Assembly (NCBI GenBank): GCA_000226015.1 | Contig: JH153963.1 | Span: 104,365 to 133,457 of the forward strand | DNA: 29,093 nucleotides | Origin: Mnemiopsis leidyi | Lineage: Eukaryota > Ctenophora > Tentaculata > Lobata > Bolinopsidae | Reading direction: 5' to 3' | Program-made: the position numbers and the translations under genes | Shown here: positions 1 to 8,673 of the stretch, one piece after another | Numbering within the stretch: the first letter of the stretch is position 1 | Layout: each line of letters begins with the position of its first letter | Notes under the pieces: generated by a model | Database searches by the model: none | Seen by the model: only the letters and a program-made list of their open reading frames with translations | Told to the model about the DNA's origin: nothing

Positions 1-400
1 GGGTTTGGCAAATGATGATGTCATCAAAAAATTTTAGAGTTTATAGGATCTTTTTTGAAAATTTTTGATTTCTTTAGAAAATTTTTATCAGAATTTTACA
101 AAATCAGAAGGAAGATTTTCAACTATAAATTCTGATTCAGAAATTTGGTGAAATACTGTGTTTTCACCGACTTGGTATAAAAAATTTCAAAAATGATTGC
201 AAACTAAAAGATCAAAAATCAAGTTTTTTGACATGAGGTAGGGGGGGGGGTTCCGACTGTAATGATGTCATTAAGGTGATTTTACCTCTGACATTTAGGG
301 GGGGGGTTTTGTCATGATGACGAATGATGACGGGGGGACTGGGGAGGGGGGTAAAAATTGCCAAAAATTTGCTGACATCATATGTGAACGACCCATTAAT
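1..400. repeat. Low-complexity repeat with G-runs and TGATGTCAT motifs
   Basis: AT-rich sequence is interrupted by G-runs (241-250, 298-306 and 331-350 area) and by several near-palindromic TGATGTCAT or TGACATCAT words at about 13-25, 262-271, 313-331 and 373-381. No frame looks coding on either strand. The mixture suggests the end of a dispersed invertebrate repeat whose boundaries are outside the window or unclear. Family not recognised. Confidence 0.45.
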
Positions 401-1430
401 GTGATATCTGAAAAATGGATATTTGTGAAAGAAGAATAGATATTGCTGAAAATTAATTTAGTTGCTAAAAATTAATTGAATTTTAGCAATAGTTATTCTA
501 GGCTGACACAGAAGTTTGGTTTTAAGGAAAGAATAGATGTGGTATCAGAAAATTGGTCAACAAATGAACTTGCCTTCTCTAACAAACTGAAAATCAAAAG
601 CAAGCTTGATGCCATAGGATCAAGGTATTTAAATTTGTTTATTTATTCAACTCCCTGAATTGGCCAGCAAGTAACAACTATTCAGATTTATCAAATTTTG
701 AATTCATATTTGAATATTTTTTGAATTTCAGATAATCTACAGAGGGTCCCTGAAGCCATTTTCTGATGACTGCTAAAGAGTGACAAATAATTTTGCTATC
801 CTGAGTCAATAAATTTGGATGCATCAGAATGTGGTAAGTGTCTTACTCGAAGTAAGTAAGTAAGTATTATTGAACATTGGTTCATGATTTGTTAATAGCT
901 TAGTTTCAATTCTTTTTTTCCTGTATTCGGGCCCAAGTGGCAAGATTGTTTTGATTTGATAAGTTTTGCGCACATGCACAAAAAGTACATAACAAGGTTT
1001 GGCGATCGACATTGCAAATCGGGATATTGTGCATTATTAGCTCAAATAGAGTCATGACATATGATGTATGTGCCCTCATTTATCAAACTCAATCATCTAT
1101 AGATTGGTAGATTAGGCATTAGCTGTAATCAGAGTGTATAAAGCAGGCTCTTATGTAAATACTCATTCTCTCACATCATTACCCGACCAGCTATAGAAAG
1201 GTGGTCCATTCTAGATCTTTCATGTCCTGTGTTAGGTATAAAATAATGTTCAAATCGATCACTATCTACTTTAGCTGTAATGTTAGTATATGATACTGTG
1301 TTGATTGTTGAAAATTATAATGAAGATCTACCTAACAATCAATAAATCTTGCCTTACTATTAACTATGAATCTTTTCACGGTAACTTGGTAGCGTTAAAC
1401 AAATTTAATATTATGATTTATGATAGTTTT
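401..1430. other. Intergenic, no gene seen; short AGTA microsatellite
   Basis: No frame with convincing codon bias or splice-bounded exon was found. A short AGTA tandem run lies at about 849-866. The two ORFs of about 60 codons here are in AT-rich sequence and show no motif. Confidence 0.5.
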
Positions 1431-1436
1431 ACTTAC

Positions 1437-1652
1437 TTGGGAGTCTCCCCGCTAATGGTGACACTAGAAGAGACATCAAGACTGGAAGTGTGAAATGTTT
1501 CCTCTACAGTTGAAATTGCTTTTGCTTGAAAACTAGGGAATTGGTTACTTCTAAGATCAAAACTGCTTGTGGCTAAGAGTGTCAGAAATACATGTTGGAG
1601 TTTGGACTTTAAGTGACAAGTGGAGTTTAAATTAGAATTGTCATTGTGCTGT
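1437..1652 (-). CDS. Likely second exon, Ser/Thr-rich, of the C2H2 zinc-finger gene
   Basis: An open minus-strand frame of about 70 codons, rich in Ser, Thr, Asn and Gln, closes at a strong splice donor (GTAAGT, read 1436 to 1431). Its start is compatible with an acceptor ending at 1653. From there the frame follows in phase from the zinc-finger exon upstream (1715-1854) across a 62-base intron. The composition is typical of the disordered parts of transcription factors. What is seen: the open frame, the donor and phase agreement. What is inferred: that the two exons belong to one mRNA. The acceptor has a poor pyrimidine tract, so the exact join is uncertain, and an in-frame ATG at 1660 also exists. 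Confidence 0.4.
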
Positions 1653-1714
1653 CTTTGCATAATTTATATCAGTGACACAGATTTGATTCCACATTTCAAA
1701 AAGTGAGTGCTTAC

Positions 1715-1854
1715 CCTAACTTGGTCTGGTTAGGTATAAACTCAAAAGGGCGCTGGGAGGGATGTTTTAGTTGGAAATGGCGCTTCAGGTTGTCAGCTCT
1801 TCCAAGGGAGCACTTACAAACTCCGCACTGGACAACTTTCTTCGATTTGAACAT
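1715..1854 (-). CDS. Exon with one classical C2H2 zinc finger
   Basis: The minus-strand frame starts at ATG 1854 and reads into QCGVCKCSLGRADNLKRH followed by FQLKH. This is C-X2-C-X12-H-X4-H, a textbook C2H2 finger, with the RADNLKRH helix typical of DNA-binding fingers. The linker after the last His (PSQRPF) resembles the usual TGEKPF-type linker, so more fingers might lie elsewhere. The exon ends in a good donor (GTAAGC, 1714 to 1709) with two bases of the next codon left over, which matches the phase of the Ser/Thr-rich exon downstream. The product is probably a nuclear DNA-binding protein. Only one finger is visible, so it could be a fragment of a larger gene or a pseudogene. The plus-strand ORF over the same stretch is its antisense shadow. 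Confidence 0.6.
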
Positions 1855-2227
1855 GGGTTTTTATATTTTACATTCTAGAACCTAGTGACAAAACTGACTT
1901 TGTGAGCAAATTTCTGATCTTACATACTCTACTAAATACTACCTATAATGTCATAGTAGGTACAAACACGAGGAGGTAATTTCGAGAAATTAGAAATGGT
2001 GAAGCTGAGGGCATGAAATAATTGAGCTACGACAGTAGACACTGCACAAGTGTGAATTGTATAGATGAAGAAACATAATTTTTGTCCAGTCATTCGTGCT
2101 AGGAAATTTATTTTACAGCTGTGTGCGAGGCTTACTTGTGATCATGTATTATTGGACTTACAAGATGGGTCCTCATTAGAACGGCATGCCTTCTTATTCG
2201 CCATCAATAGCCACCTCAGCTGAAGGA
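1855..2227. other. No gene seen
   Basis: I see no coding frame or repeat boundary on either strand between the C2H2 exon and the hairpin at 2228. An acceptor-like TTCTAG just upstream of ATG 1854 (minus strand) may mark a 5' untranslated exon border. Confidence 0.4.
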
Positions 2228-2252
2228 CTGGCCGCACGATGTGGGCGGCCAG
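2228..2252. repeat. GC-rich hairpin
   Basis: CTGGCCGC (2228-2235) and GCGGCCAG (2245-2252) are perfect inverted repeats around a 9-base loop, in otherwise AT-rich DNA. No poly-T follows and no adjacent gene is evident, so a bacterial-type terminator reading is not justified. It may be part of a repeat. Confidence 0.5.
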
Positions 2253-2279
2253 CCCTGAAGATAGACTAATGTAGTACGT

Positions 2280-2520
2280 CTTACGGTGAAAAAACTTAAA
2301 AATATTCTATTGTGTTTCGAATTTTCCAATGTATACCTTTTAAAGTTTTAACAAAATTTTTCAATGCGATATATTTTCCTCGAAATGAAATTTAATTTTT
2401 CCTAAGAAAACTACAAAAAATTTTCGAGCAGCTGGGCAAAAAATTTCCTCATTTTTCCTCGTTTTTCCTCCCAAAAATTCATTTCCTCCGAGGATATCCT
2501 TCCCGTTTCGCGTCTTTCTG
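2280..2520. repeat. AT-rich repeat with TTTTTCCTC tandem motif
   Basis: Degenerate short repeats of TTTCCTC occur at about 2446-2490, preceded by AT-rich sequence containing AAATTTTTC words. There is no open coding frame. It resembles a dispersed repeat; the family is not recognised. Confidence 0.4.
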
Positions 2521-2564
2521 GATGTGGGACAAGAGTTGACGGAGTTTATTATACTTAGTTTTCC

Positions 2565-3125
2565 CTAGCTCGCAGTCCTGTATAATGGACCATTAATGGT
2601 GGAAGCAGTCTCCAGGGATACAACTTCACTATTGATTCCATTTAGGTCGTCACGCATTATTTTGTCAGAAACATCCGAAATCAATCTTATATTCTTTGTC
2701 TTTCTCTCAGAAGAACTCTTTGGCGACTCTCACCCCCTTCCCCGCCTCACAGCTCGCTTTAACAATCCAGCTGTTAGCTGCTGAGGGCTAATTCCAGACT
2801 CATCTGCAAAATCAATGATATCATTGAAAATGGAATCGGTTCTCTTGTTAAAAGCTTTCCGACAGTTGACATGTCCCAGTGGTTTTCGAAAAACAGCCAA
2901 TTTGGGGGTGCATGGCTCTGATTCCTTTTCATCATCACCATCACTTATCATGCTATCTTGAACAAGAGTCTGATACAAATCGTCATCCTTCACGATAAGC
3001 TCATCTCCGTCAGTCAACTTTCCACCTTTCTGATGTAGTCTTTTCATCATTTTGAATAGCCGAATCCTAGCAACGTCTGTCAAACCTGCTGTTTTACCAA
3101 ACTTCTCACAGTCGAAATGTCCCCA
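2565..3125 (-). pseudogene. Unrecognised acidic/helical protein, array copy A (one in-frame stop)
   Basis: The minus-strand frame runs from about 3125 through VARIRLFKMMKRLHQKGGK, an acidic stretch (SDGDDEKESEP), then NKRTDSIFNDIIDFADESG and ISPQQLTAGLLKRA. After one in-frame TGA (2730-2732) it continues open for 55 codons to TAG at 2565. A second diverged copy at about 10390-10740 keeps NKRLDSLYNDML, an acidic stretch and an IQIAAMLLSR helix, so this is a real protein family rather than a chance ORF. Homology between copies continues past the stop (KIMRDD here, SMLHDK there). The GTGAG just at the stop could be a splice donor, so it may be an exon end rather than a lesion. The fold and role are unknown; the sequence suggests a soluble helical domain with an acidic linker. 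Confidence 0.5.
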
Positions 3126-3230
3126 ATTTTTTTTTCGAAATCTTCAAAAATTTAGAGCGCTCGCAAGGACATATGCCATTCAGGAGGATCAAAATTTGCA
3201 CTTTTTTGGCAAAATTTGTCCCGCCAATTT

Positions 3231-3656
3231 TTGGTGGATTGGGGAGGAGGGGATGTAGAGGAGACTGTAGGGGAAAACGAGGAGAAATCTTACAAATCAT
3301 AAAGGACATGGGTTTCCTAAAAAAGCGATGGGTTAACTTAAACTGAATTAAAAACCATTCGAACCAAAGCTATTAAAAAACCAAAAGAAAGTACACAAGT
3401 CAAACAGGACTGTCCTTTATCTAATAGATCGATTCTAGTCAAGTAGTTTCTCCCAAGTAGTTTCTCCCACGTTTTATCGGTTAACATATTGTTATAAACT
3501 ACTTTATCAGGAAAATTTCAGTCCTGTTTTACTGAGCAAATGCTCCTGAACACTTTTCTTTGCAGCTTTGATAAATTAAAAATGCCTCAAATTAGTGCTC
3601 TTAAATCATAGAGTAACAAAAGCGATCTCATGGTATCTCAAACCCAGTCAGTCGTC
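3231..3656 (-). repeat. Array module A, copy 1 (G-rich/acceptor-like plus spacer)
   Basis: This block is repeated at about 6520-6960. Shared landmarks are GGGGATGTAGAGG, GGGTTTCCTAAA, the block AAAGAAAGTACACAAGTC and TCTCCCACGTTTTAT. On the minus strand the G-rich part becomes a pyrimidine tract ending in CAG, which looks like a splice acceptor. The same acceptor-like word recurs at about 5518-5570, 6526-6600, 7157-7192 and 7568-7635. There is no open frame of note in the spacer. Confidence 0.55.
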
Positions 3657-4517
3657 CTTTCTCAATAGTCTGTGTTCTTATTACACCAAAATCTAACATC
3701 ATACTCCCCCTTCTTGGTAGGAATATATCCAGAACTGTCTGAGAAAGTCGCAGCTAACTCCTTTGTGCTCTCCAGAGTTCTTTCGACTTTCAGCTAATCC
3801 ACATTCTCACTAAAATGAGCCCCCTCTGACGACTGAAAGCAAAGGTCACAGTATCATGAGCCACCCAATCCAGTTACTACATCAGCACTCAGCAGCTTTC
3901 CTGTCAAGTGCAGTTATTCTGATCCGCACCCTAGCATAGATCATCATATTATCCACACACTTCCTATAACTATCTTGCGACATAATCACACTGAAAAACT
4001 GTGTAATGAATGACTATTCATATAACTGTAACAATATGTATTATATTTGATTGGGGACCTAGTATCCCTCGGTCAATGTTTACTCTCCAAAAATCTAACA
4101 TCATAGATTGGAGTGGACAGAGGGGTTCTGTAGAAGGTGAAGCGGAGGATGGGGGGATTAAGGGAGGGGTACAGTACAAGTCATCGCTCATATTGTTACT
4201 GAGATAATAGCAAATATCATCATAATGTTTCAATCAAATATGAGTGTTACACATTTTTTGCCCTCTCATTGCCACTTTCTTCAATAAGTGGTATAGTATA
4301 ACGAATTTACGATAAGATTGAGCACTTGAAGTGATATTATAATATTGTCTAAGTAGAATTAGTAACGTTTCATCATCATCCTTGAACATGATCACACTGT
4401 AAAACTGTGTAACAAATAAATATTCATATAACTATAACAATATATTTTATACTCAACGATACTTTAAAATAATGTTAACTAGTGTCCAAAAATTATGACA
4501 CTGAATTGACTTAATAT
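3657..4517 (-). repeat. Tandem unit 1 of the small-exon array
   Basis: This is the first of two direct tandem units of about 850 bases; the second is 4518-5361. It contains, on the minus strand, the exon-like block around KKGEYDVRFWCNKNT (about 3664-3760) and two copies of an approximately 60-base motif (about 3982-4040 and 4388-4452). It also has a polypyrimidine/CAG acceptor-like stretch (about 4113-4190, read on minus). The rest shows no coding frame. Confidence 0.65.
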
Positions 4518-5361
4518 CTTTCTCAATAGTTGGTGTTCTTACTACACCAAAATCTAACATCATAATCCCCCTTCTTGGCAGACATATTGCCAGAACTGTC
4601 TGAGAAAGTCGCAGCTAACTCCTTTGTGCTCTCCAGAGTTCTTTCGACTTTCAGCTAATCCACATTCTCACTAAAATGAGCCCCCTCTGACGACTGAAAG
4701 CAAAGGTCACAGTATCATGAGCCACCCAATCCAGTTACTACATCAGCGCTCAGCAGCTTTCCTGTCAAGTGCAGTTATTCTGATCCGCACCCTAGCATAG
4801 ATCATCATATCATCCACACACTTCCTATGACTATCTTGCGACATAATCACACTGAAAAACTTTGTAATGAATGAATATTCATATAACTGTAACAATATGT
4901 ATTATATTTGATTGGGGACCTAGTATCCCTCGGTCAATGTTTACTCTCCAGGGTGGAGTGGACAGAGGGGTTCTGTAGAAGGTGAAGCGGAGGATGGGGG
5001 GATTAAGGGAGGGGTACAGTACAATTCATCGCTCATATTGTTACTGAGATAATAGCAAATATCATCATAATGTTTCAATCAAATATGAGTGTTACACATT
5101 TTTTGCCCTCTCATTGCCACTTTCTTCAATAAGTGGTATAGTATAACGAATTTACAATAAGATTGAGCACTTGAAGTGATATAATAATATTGTCTAAGTA
5201 CAATTAGTAACGTTTCATCATCATCCTTGAACATGATCACACTGTAAAACTGTGTAACAAATAAATATTCATAAAACTATAACAATATATTTTATACTCA
5301 ACGATACTTTGAAATAATGTTAACTAGTGTCCAAAAATTATGACACTGAATTGACTTAATA
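4518..5361 (-). repeat. Tandem unit 2 of the small-exon array
   Basis: A near copy of 3657-4517, head to tail, with period about 845-861 bases. It differs by scattered substitutions and by a short deletion in the block around 4950. It encodes on the minus strand KKGDYDVRFWCSKNT (about 4525-4620). The YDVRFWC frame stays open here as in the other copies. The high similarity points to a recent local duplication. Confidence 0.7.
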
Positions 5362-5367
5362 TCTTTC

Positions 5368-5545
5368 TCAATAGTCGGTGTTCTTACTACACCAAAATCT
5401 AACATCATAATCCCCCTTCTTGGCAGACATATTGCCAGAACTGTCTGAGATAGTCGCAGCTAACTCTGTTTTTTTCTGTTTCGCTTTTCGTCTACGTAGC
5501 TTATGTTCCTTCTCAGTCAGGGGATGTAGGGGGGGGGGGGGCTGA
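5368..5545 (-). CDS. Basic exon ending in YDVRFWC block (array unit 3)
   Basis: After a pyrimidine-rich, CAG-ending acceptor-like stretch (minus strand, about 5570-5540) the frame reads PLHPLTEKEHKLRRRKAKQK, then a Ser-rich stretch, then KKGDYDVRFWCSKNTDY and a stop at 5368. The 3' half is shared with four array copies (3664, 4525, 5368 and 6999). The basic 5' half is shared with 6999-7165, and in diverged form with 7935-7990 (LTEEKYKQRRREA). It is a small, strongly basic product or terminal exon; the KLRRRKAKQKK run could serve as a nuclear-localisation or nucleic-acid-binding segment, which is inference. A 13-base G run at 5529-5541 lies at the exon edge. No family recognised. Confidence 0.45.
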
Positions 5546-5666
5546 GAGGGACAACCAGGATATATCTGACAAATCGTAACATGACAATTATTAAGATCAA
5601 ATACTGAATACATGGATTAGGAGGGTTAGGATTAGGATTAGATAATGAGGATTAGTACTAGTATCG

Positions 5667-6038
5667 TTATTCTGTCAGTTGAATAGGTTTTTTTCGGCGG
5701 TAAGTGGGCAAGTTTTTTAGTGTCCTTGTTCTGACAAAAATAGTCCGAGCATTTGCAGCTAGTGGTTCAATTTGTTGTCTCGTTATAACACAGTATCGAC
5801 ATGCACAACTGCCTTTTCTAGTGCAAAGACAGAAACCCCGGTACGTCTTTGCCTTTTCCTTCGCTCTAGGGGGCTGAGCTGGTCCAGCTTGGGGTGAAGA
5901 GGATCTGTTCACCGGCCCAATTAGTGTTCTTATCATACTGAAGCCTGTAAAATGTGGTAGTATTACATTTCCGTATATAAACAGTTTATCTACGATGCAC
6001 TTGTCTGATGCTCTCCCTGTTTGGCTTCTCGTCTTCAT
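5667..6038 (-). CDS. Unrecognised protein with CxC..CxC..C cysteine cluster (array unit 3)
   Basis: A 123-codon minus-strand ORF from ATG 6038. The N-terminal part has KTRSQTGRASDKCIVDKLF; the middle is Pro/Ala/Lys-rich (SPQAGPAQPPRAKEKAK). Residues about 70-85 form RGFCLCTRKGSCACRYC, five cysteines spaced C-X-C-X5-C-X-C-X2-C that could bind one zinc ion. The tail is basic. A second copy at 7148-7462 keeps the cysteines and frame, with CRC for CLC, so the reading frame has been preserved after duplication. There is no signal peptide or membrane segment. The cysteine pattern is loosely like CXC-type or invertebrate transposon-associated zinc motifs, but I cannot assign a family. The adjacent basic exon (5368-5545) is downstream on the same strand and may be part of the same transcript. 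Confidence 0.5.
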   Translation of the reverse strand: MKTRSQTGRASDKCIVDKLFIYGNVILPHFTGFSMIRTLIGPVNRSSSPQAGPAQPPRAKEKAKTYRGFCLCTRKGSCACRYCVITRQQIEPLAANARTIFVRTRTLKNLPTYRRKKPIQLTE

Positions 6039-6290
6039 TACTACAATTCCTCGTCTTCCTAGCTAGTATCCCTCGTCTTCCTAGCTAGTATCCCTCGGCC
6101 AATGTGAACTCTCTTCTTGGGACATGATGACACTGAAAAACTGTGTAATAAATGAATAGTCATATAACTATAACGATATATATGTATTAAACTTTACTAT
6201 ACTTTTAAATAACGCTAACTAGTGTCCAAAAATGATGAACACAGCTCCGTTTTGCTTCCCTGTCTTTCTATCGTGGTATCTTCAATATAT
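6039..6290. other. Inter-unit spacer with the 60-base array motif
   Basis: A duplicated TATCCCTCGTCTTCCTAGC-type word sits at about 6061-6095, and one copy of the approximately 60-base array motif at about 6124-6190. No gene. Upstream flank of the ATG at 6038 on the minus strand. Confidence 0.4.
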
Positions 6291-6302
6291 GCTTTATTTA
6301 TT
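6291..6302 (-). promoter_or_regulatory. Polyadenylation-type signal AATAAATAAAGC
   Basis: Minus-strand AATAAATAAAGC follows the small conserved last-exon frame at 6402-6452 by about 100 bases. The same word occurs at the equivalent place in the paralogous unit (8057-8068), so it is probably the 3' end of a minus-strand transcript. Confidence 0.45.
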
Positions 6303-6401
6303 TCAGAGGAGTGGAAACAGTATTGGGTTTGTTCTCCTTGATAGTTCTTGGTAGCATGTTACTCCATAAATTGCTAAATTTTAAATATATGACAAATTAA
6401 A

Positions 6402-6452
6402 TTATACAGTGAGAGCTAAATATTTAACACGCAAGGGCAGTGACACTGTCAT
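6402..6452 (-). CDS. Short conserved terminal frame MTVSLP..ALTV, copy 1
   Basis: A 16-residue frame, MTVSLPLRVKYLALTV plus stop, recurs as MTVSLPSSVKNLALTV at 8152-8202 with the same stop and the same downstream AATAAATAAAGC. Conservation of frame and stop while the flanks diverge suggests a last exon of an array transcript. On its own it is too short to assign a function, and a chance conservation of repeat sequence is possible. Confidence 0.3.
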   Translation of the reverse strand: MTVSLPLRVKYLALTV

Positions 6453-6519
6453 GTTTTATAATTAACACTTGATATTTGGGATATTGAGAAAATATTTGAA
6501 ATGTTGTCCCACCAATATG

Positions 6520-6960
6520 CGGGTGGGCTGGTTGGGAGAGAAGGGGATGTAGAGGGGACTGAGGGGGACAACGAGAAGAAATCTGACAAATCATTAAGAT
6601 CATGGGTTTCCTAAATAATTAATGGGTTAATAATTCAATGAATTAAAAAAACCATGCAAACCAATGTTTGGATCTCAATATAAAGCAGCCCAAAAGAAAG
6701 TACACAAGTCAAACAGGACTGTCTTTTATCTAATAGATCGATTCTAGTCAAGTAGTTTCTCCCACGTTTTATTGGTTAACGTATTGTTATAAACTACTTT
6801 ATCAGGGAAATGCAACTTTCGGTCCTGTTTTTCTGAGCAAATGCTTCTGAACACTTTTCTTTGCAGCTTTGATAAATTGAAGATGCCTCAAATTAGTGCT
6901 CTCAGACGATAGAGTAACACAATCTCATGGTATGTCAGTTTCAACACCTAGTCAGTTCTT
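6520..6960 (-). repeat. Array module A, copy 2
   Basis: Diverged copy of 3231-3656, with the same order of landmarks: the G-rich block, GGGTTTCCTAAA, the block AAAGAAAGTACACAAGTC, TCTCCCACGTTTTAT and CTCAAATTAGTGCTCT. It sits directly before the YDVRFWC exon of unit 4, as copy 1 does before unit 1. Confidence 0.6.
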
Positions 6961-7182
6961 GAGGAGAAGATGAAGACACTGAATTGACTTAAAATCTTTC
7001 TCAATATAGTTGGTGTTCTTACTACACCAAAATCTAACATCATAATCCCCCTTCTTGGCAGACATATTGCCAGAACTGTCGGAGATAGTCCCAGCTAACT
7101 CTGTTTTTTTCTGTTTCGCTTTTCGTCTACGTAGCTTATGTTCCTTCTCAGTCAGGGGATGTAGGGGGGCTGAGAGGGACAA
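6952..7182 (-). CDS. Basic exon with YDVRFWC block (array unit 4)
   Basis: Fourth copy of the exon at 5368-5545. It reads PLHPLTEKEHKLRRRKAKQK, then a Ser-rich stretch and KKGDYDVRFWCSKNTNY. Here the terminal stop is displaced by two extra bases, so the frame runs on for about 17 codons. It follows an acceptor-like pyrimidine tract. Frame conservation in four copies supports coding; the function is unknown. Confidence 0.45.
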   Translation of the reverse strand: MSLSAPLHPLTEKEHKLRRRKAKQKKTELAGTISDSSGNMSAKKGDYDVRFWCSKNTNYIEKDFKSIQCLHLLLKN

Positions 7183-7462
7183 CCAGTACTATCGTTATTC
7201 TGTCAGTTGAATAGGTTTTTCGGCGGTAAGTGGGCAAGTTTTTTAGTGTCCCTGTTCTGACAAAAATAGTCCGAGCATTTGCAGCTAGTGGATCAATTTT
7301 TTGTCTCGTTATAACACAGTATCGACATGCACAACTGCCTTTTCTAGTGCACCGACAGAAACCCCGGTACGTCTTTGCCTTTTCCTTCGCTCTAGGGGGC
7401 TGAGCTGGTCCAGCTTGGGGTGAAGAGGATCTGTTCACCGGCCCGATTAGTGTTCTTTTCAT
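7148..7462 (-). CDS. Cysteine-cluster protein, array unit 4
   Basis: Paralogue of 5667-6038. It keeps KRTLIGPVNRSSSPQAGPAQ, the Pro/Lys-rich linker and RGFCRCTRKGSCACRYC. The upstream DKCIVD block is present at about 7510-7545 but in a different frame because of small deletions, so the 5' part is decayed or spliced differently. The C-terminus reads through into the pyrimidine-rich module, giving a different tail. It overlaps the adjacent basic exon at 7148-7182. Confidence 0.45.
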   Translation of the reverse strand: MKRTLIGPVNRSSSPQAGPAQPPRAKEKAKTYRGFCRCTRKGSCACRYCVITRQKIDPLAANARTIFVRTGTLKNLPTYRRKTYSTDRITIVLVVPLSPPTSPD

Positions 7463-7740
7463 ACTAAAGACTGTAAAATGTGGTAGTATTACATTTCCGT
7501 ATATCTACGATGCACTTGTCTGATGCTCTCCCTGTTTCGCTTCTGGTCTTCCTTACTACAATTCCTCTTCGGTTAGGGGTCAGGGGAGGCTGAGGGGGAC
7601 AACAAGAAGAAATCTGACAAATTGCAAAGGAGATGGGGGAGGATAAGTAATATTTTGGGACATGATCATACTGAAAAAACTGCGTAATGAATAGTCATAT
7701 AACTTTAACGATATGTCTCTCTGTTTTGCGTCAAGTGTCA
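7463..7740 (-). repeat. DKCIV block, acceptor-like module and 60-base motif of unit 4
   Basis: This holds the diverged DKCIVD block (about 7505-7545). Next comes a TTGTCCCCCTCAG-type acceptor module (7568-7635, read on minus) and a copy of the approximately 60-base motif (about 7665-7715). It repeats the arrangement upstream of 6038. Confidence 0.5.
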
Positions 7741-7792
7741 AAAAAGATTACCACAGCTCTGTATACCGCTCATCAATTATGTATTCTCCATT

Positions 7793-7990
7793 ATTGCATA
7801 AACATTTGAAACAGAAAGAAATTGTGAAAAAACTGACATTAAATTGAATAAAATAAAATTGAATAGATGTAAACAGGTTATCAACGATGCACTTGTCCAA
7901 CACTCTTCGCATCTTGACATCTCACTGTGTCGCTTCTCGTCTCCGTTGCTTATATTTCTCCTCAGTCAAGTTTCTTCGATGTTTTTGAAC
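7793..7990 (-). repeat. Diverged unit: LTEEKYKQRRREA plus DKCIVDN block
   Basis: The minus strand reads LTEEKYKQRRREATQ (about 7990-7935), a relative of LTEKEHKLRRRKAKQ in units 3 and 4. It is followed by MRRVLDKCIVDNLF (about 7920-7880) and an FTISFCFKCLC stretch. The second part is also found at about 9331-9430 and 10907-11005 (MQRAWDKCIVN, then FTISFCFQCLC). This segment therefore links the cysteine-cluster units to the 1.57-kb tandem repeats, showing that the whole of 2.5-12 kb is one family of duplications. Confidence 0.5.
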
Positions 7991-8056
7991 GCGTGATGTA
8001 GAAAGGGATGTCTACACTCTCTTTTTCGGTTTTGCTTCTCGGTATCTTCAATATAT

Positions 8057-8068
8057 GCTTTATTTATT
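8057..8068 (-). promoter_or_regulatory. Polyadenylation-type signal, second copy
   Basis: Minus-strand AATAAATAAAGC in the same position relative to the conserved 16-residue frame (8152-8202) as at 6291-6302. Confidence 0.45.
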
Positions 8069-8151
8069 TATTTCTTCTGAAGAGAGGGCACAGTATTGGG
8101 TTTCTTCTTCTCAATAAATTTTATTAGATTTATAACTTACAACACATGAAT

Positions 8152-8202
8152 TTATACAGTAAGAGCTAAATTTTTAACACTCGAGGGCAGTGACACTGTC
8201 AT
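8152..8202 (-). CDS. Short conserved terminal frame MTVSLP..ALTV, copy 2
   Basis: Paralogue of 6402-6452, with the same length, stop and downstream polyadenylation-type signal. See that entry for interpretation. Confidence 0.3.
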   Translation of the reverse strand: MTVSLPSSVKNLALTV

Positions 8203-8673
8203 GTTTTATGATATGATATACAACTATAAACTTTGTAATAAATGAATATTCATATAACTTTACGATATATTCTGAATTCAAATTTGAAATTTTTGAAATG
8301 TGTGACACAACGAAAAGTTGATAATTTAAGACATTTGAAATTCAGAGGCAATTAGTGAAAGTGTCTCACACAGGATGCTTCCTAGAAGAATCAAGCTCTT
8401 TTGTCGGGGCACCCGTACTAAAGCCAAACAAATGATGTAATAATGTAATAATTTCAATTATACTAAGATTAGGGGACAGAGATGTTTTTATTAACTATCT
8501 GTTTCTAAGAGCTTTAATTTATATGTATATACTAATCCTTTTGGAAAAATCAGGTGACTATTTATAATCGCTTAGATTCACTTACTCGGTGACTTACAAA
8601 ACTTTATCTTTATTAGTATTGAAATGAAGTCTATGTCCCTAACTTTGACAGCAGCGTCCAAGTCAGCCAACAA
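8203..8673. other. No gene seen; one copy of the array motif
   Basis: A final diverged copy of the approximately 60-base array motif lies at about 8218-8272. The remainder is AT-rich without a supportable frame. Confidence 0.4.

Noticed and set aside
1703-1885. 60-codon plus-strand ORF
   Set aside because: Antisense shadow of the C2H2 zinc-finger exon.
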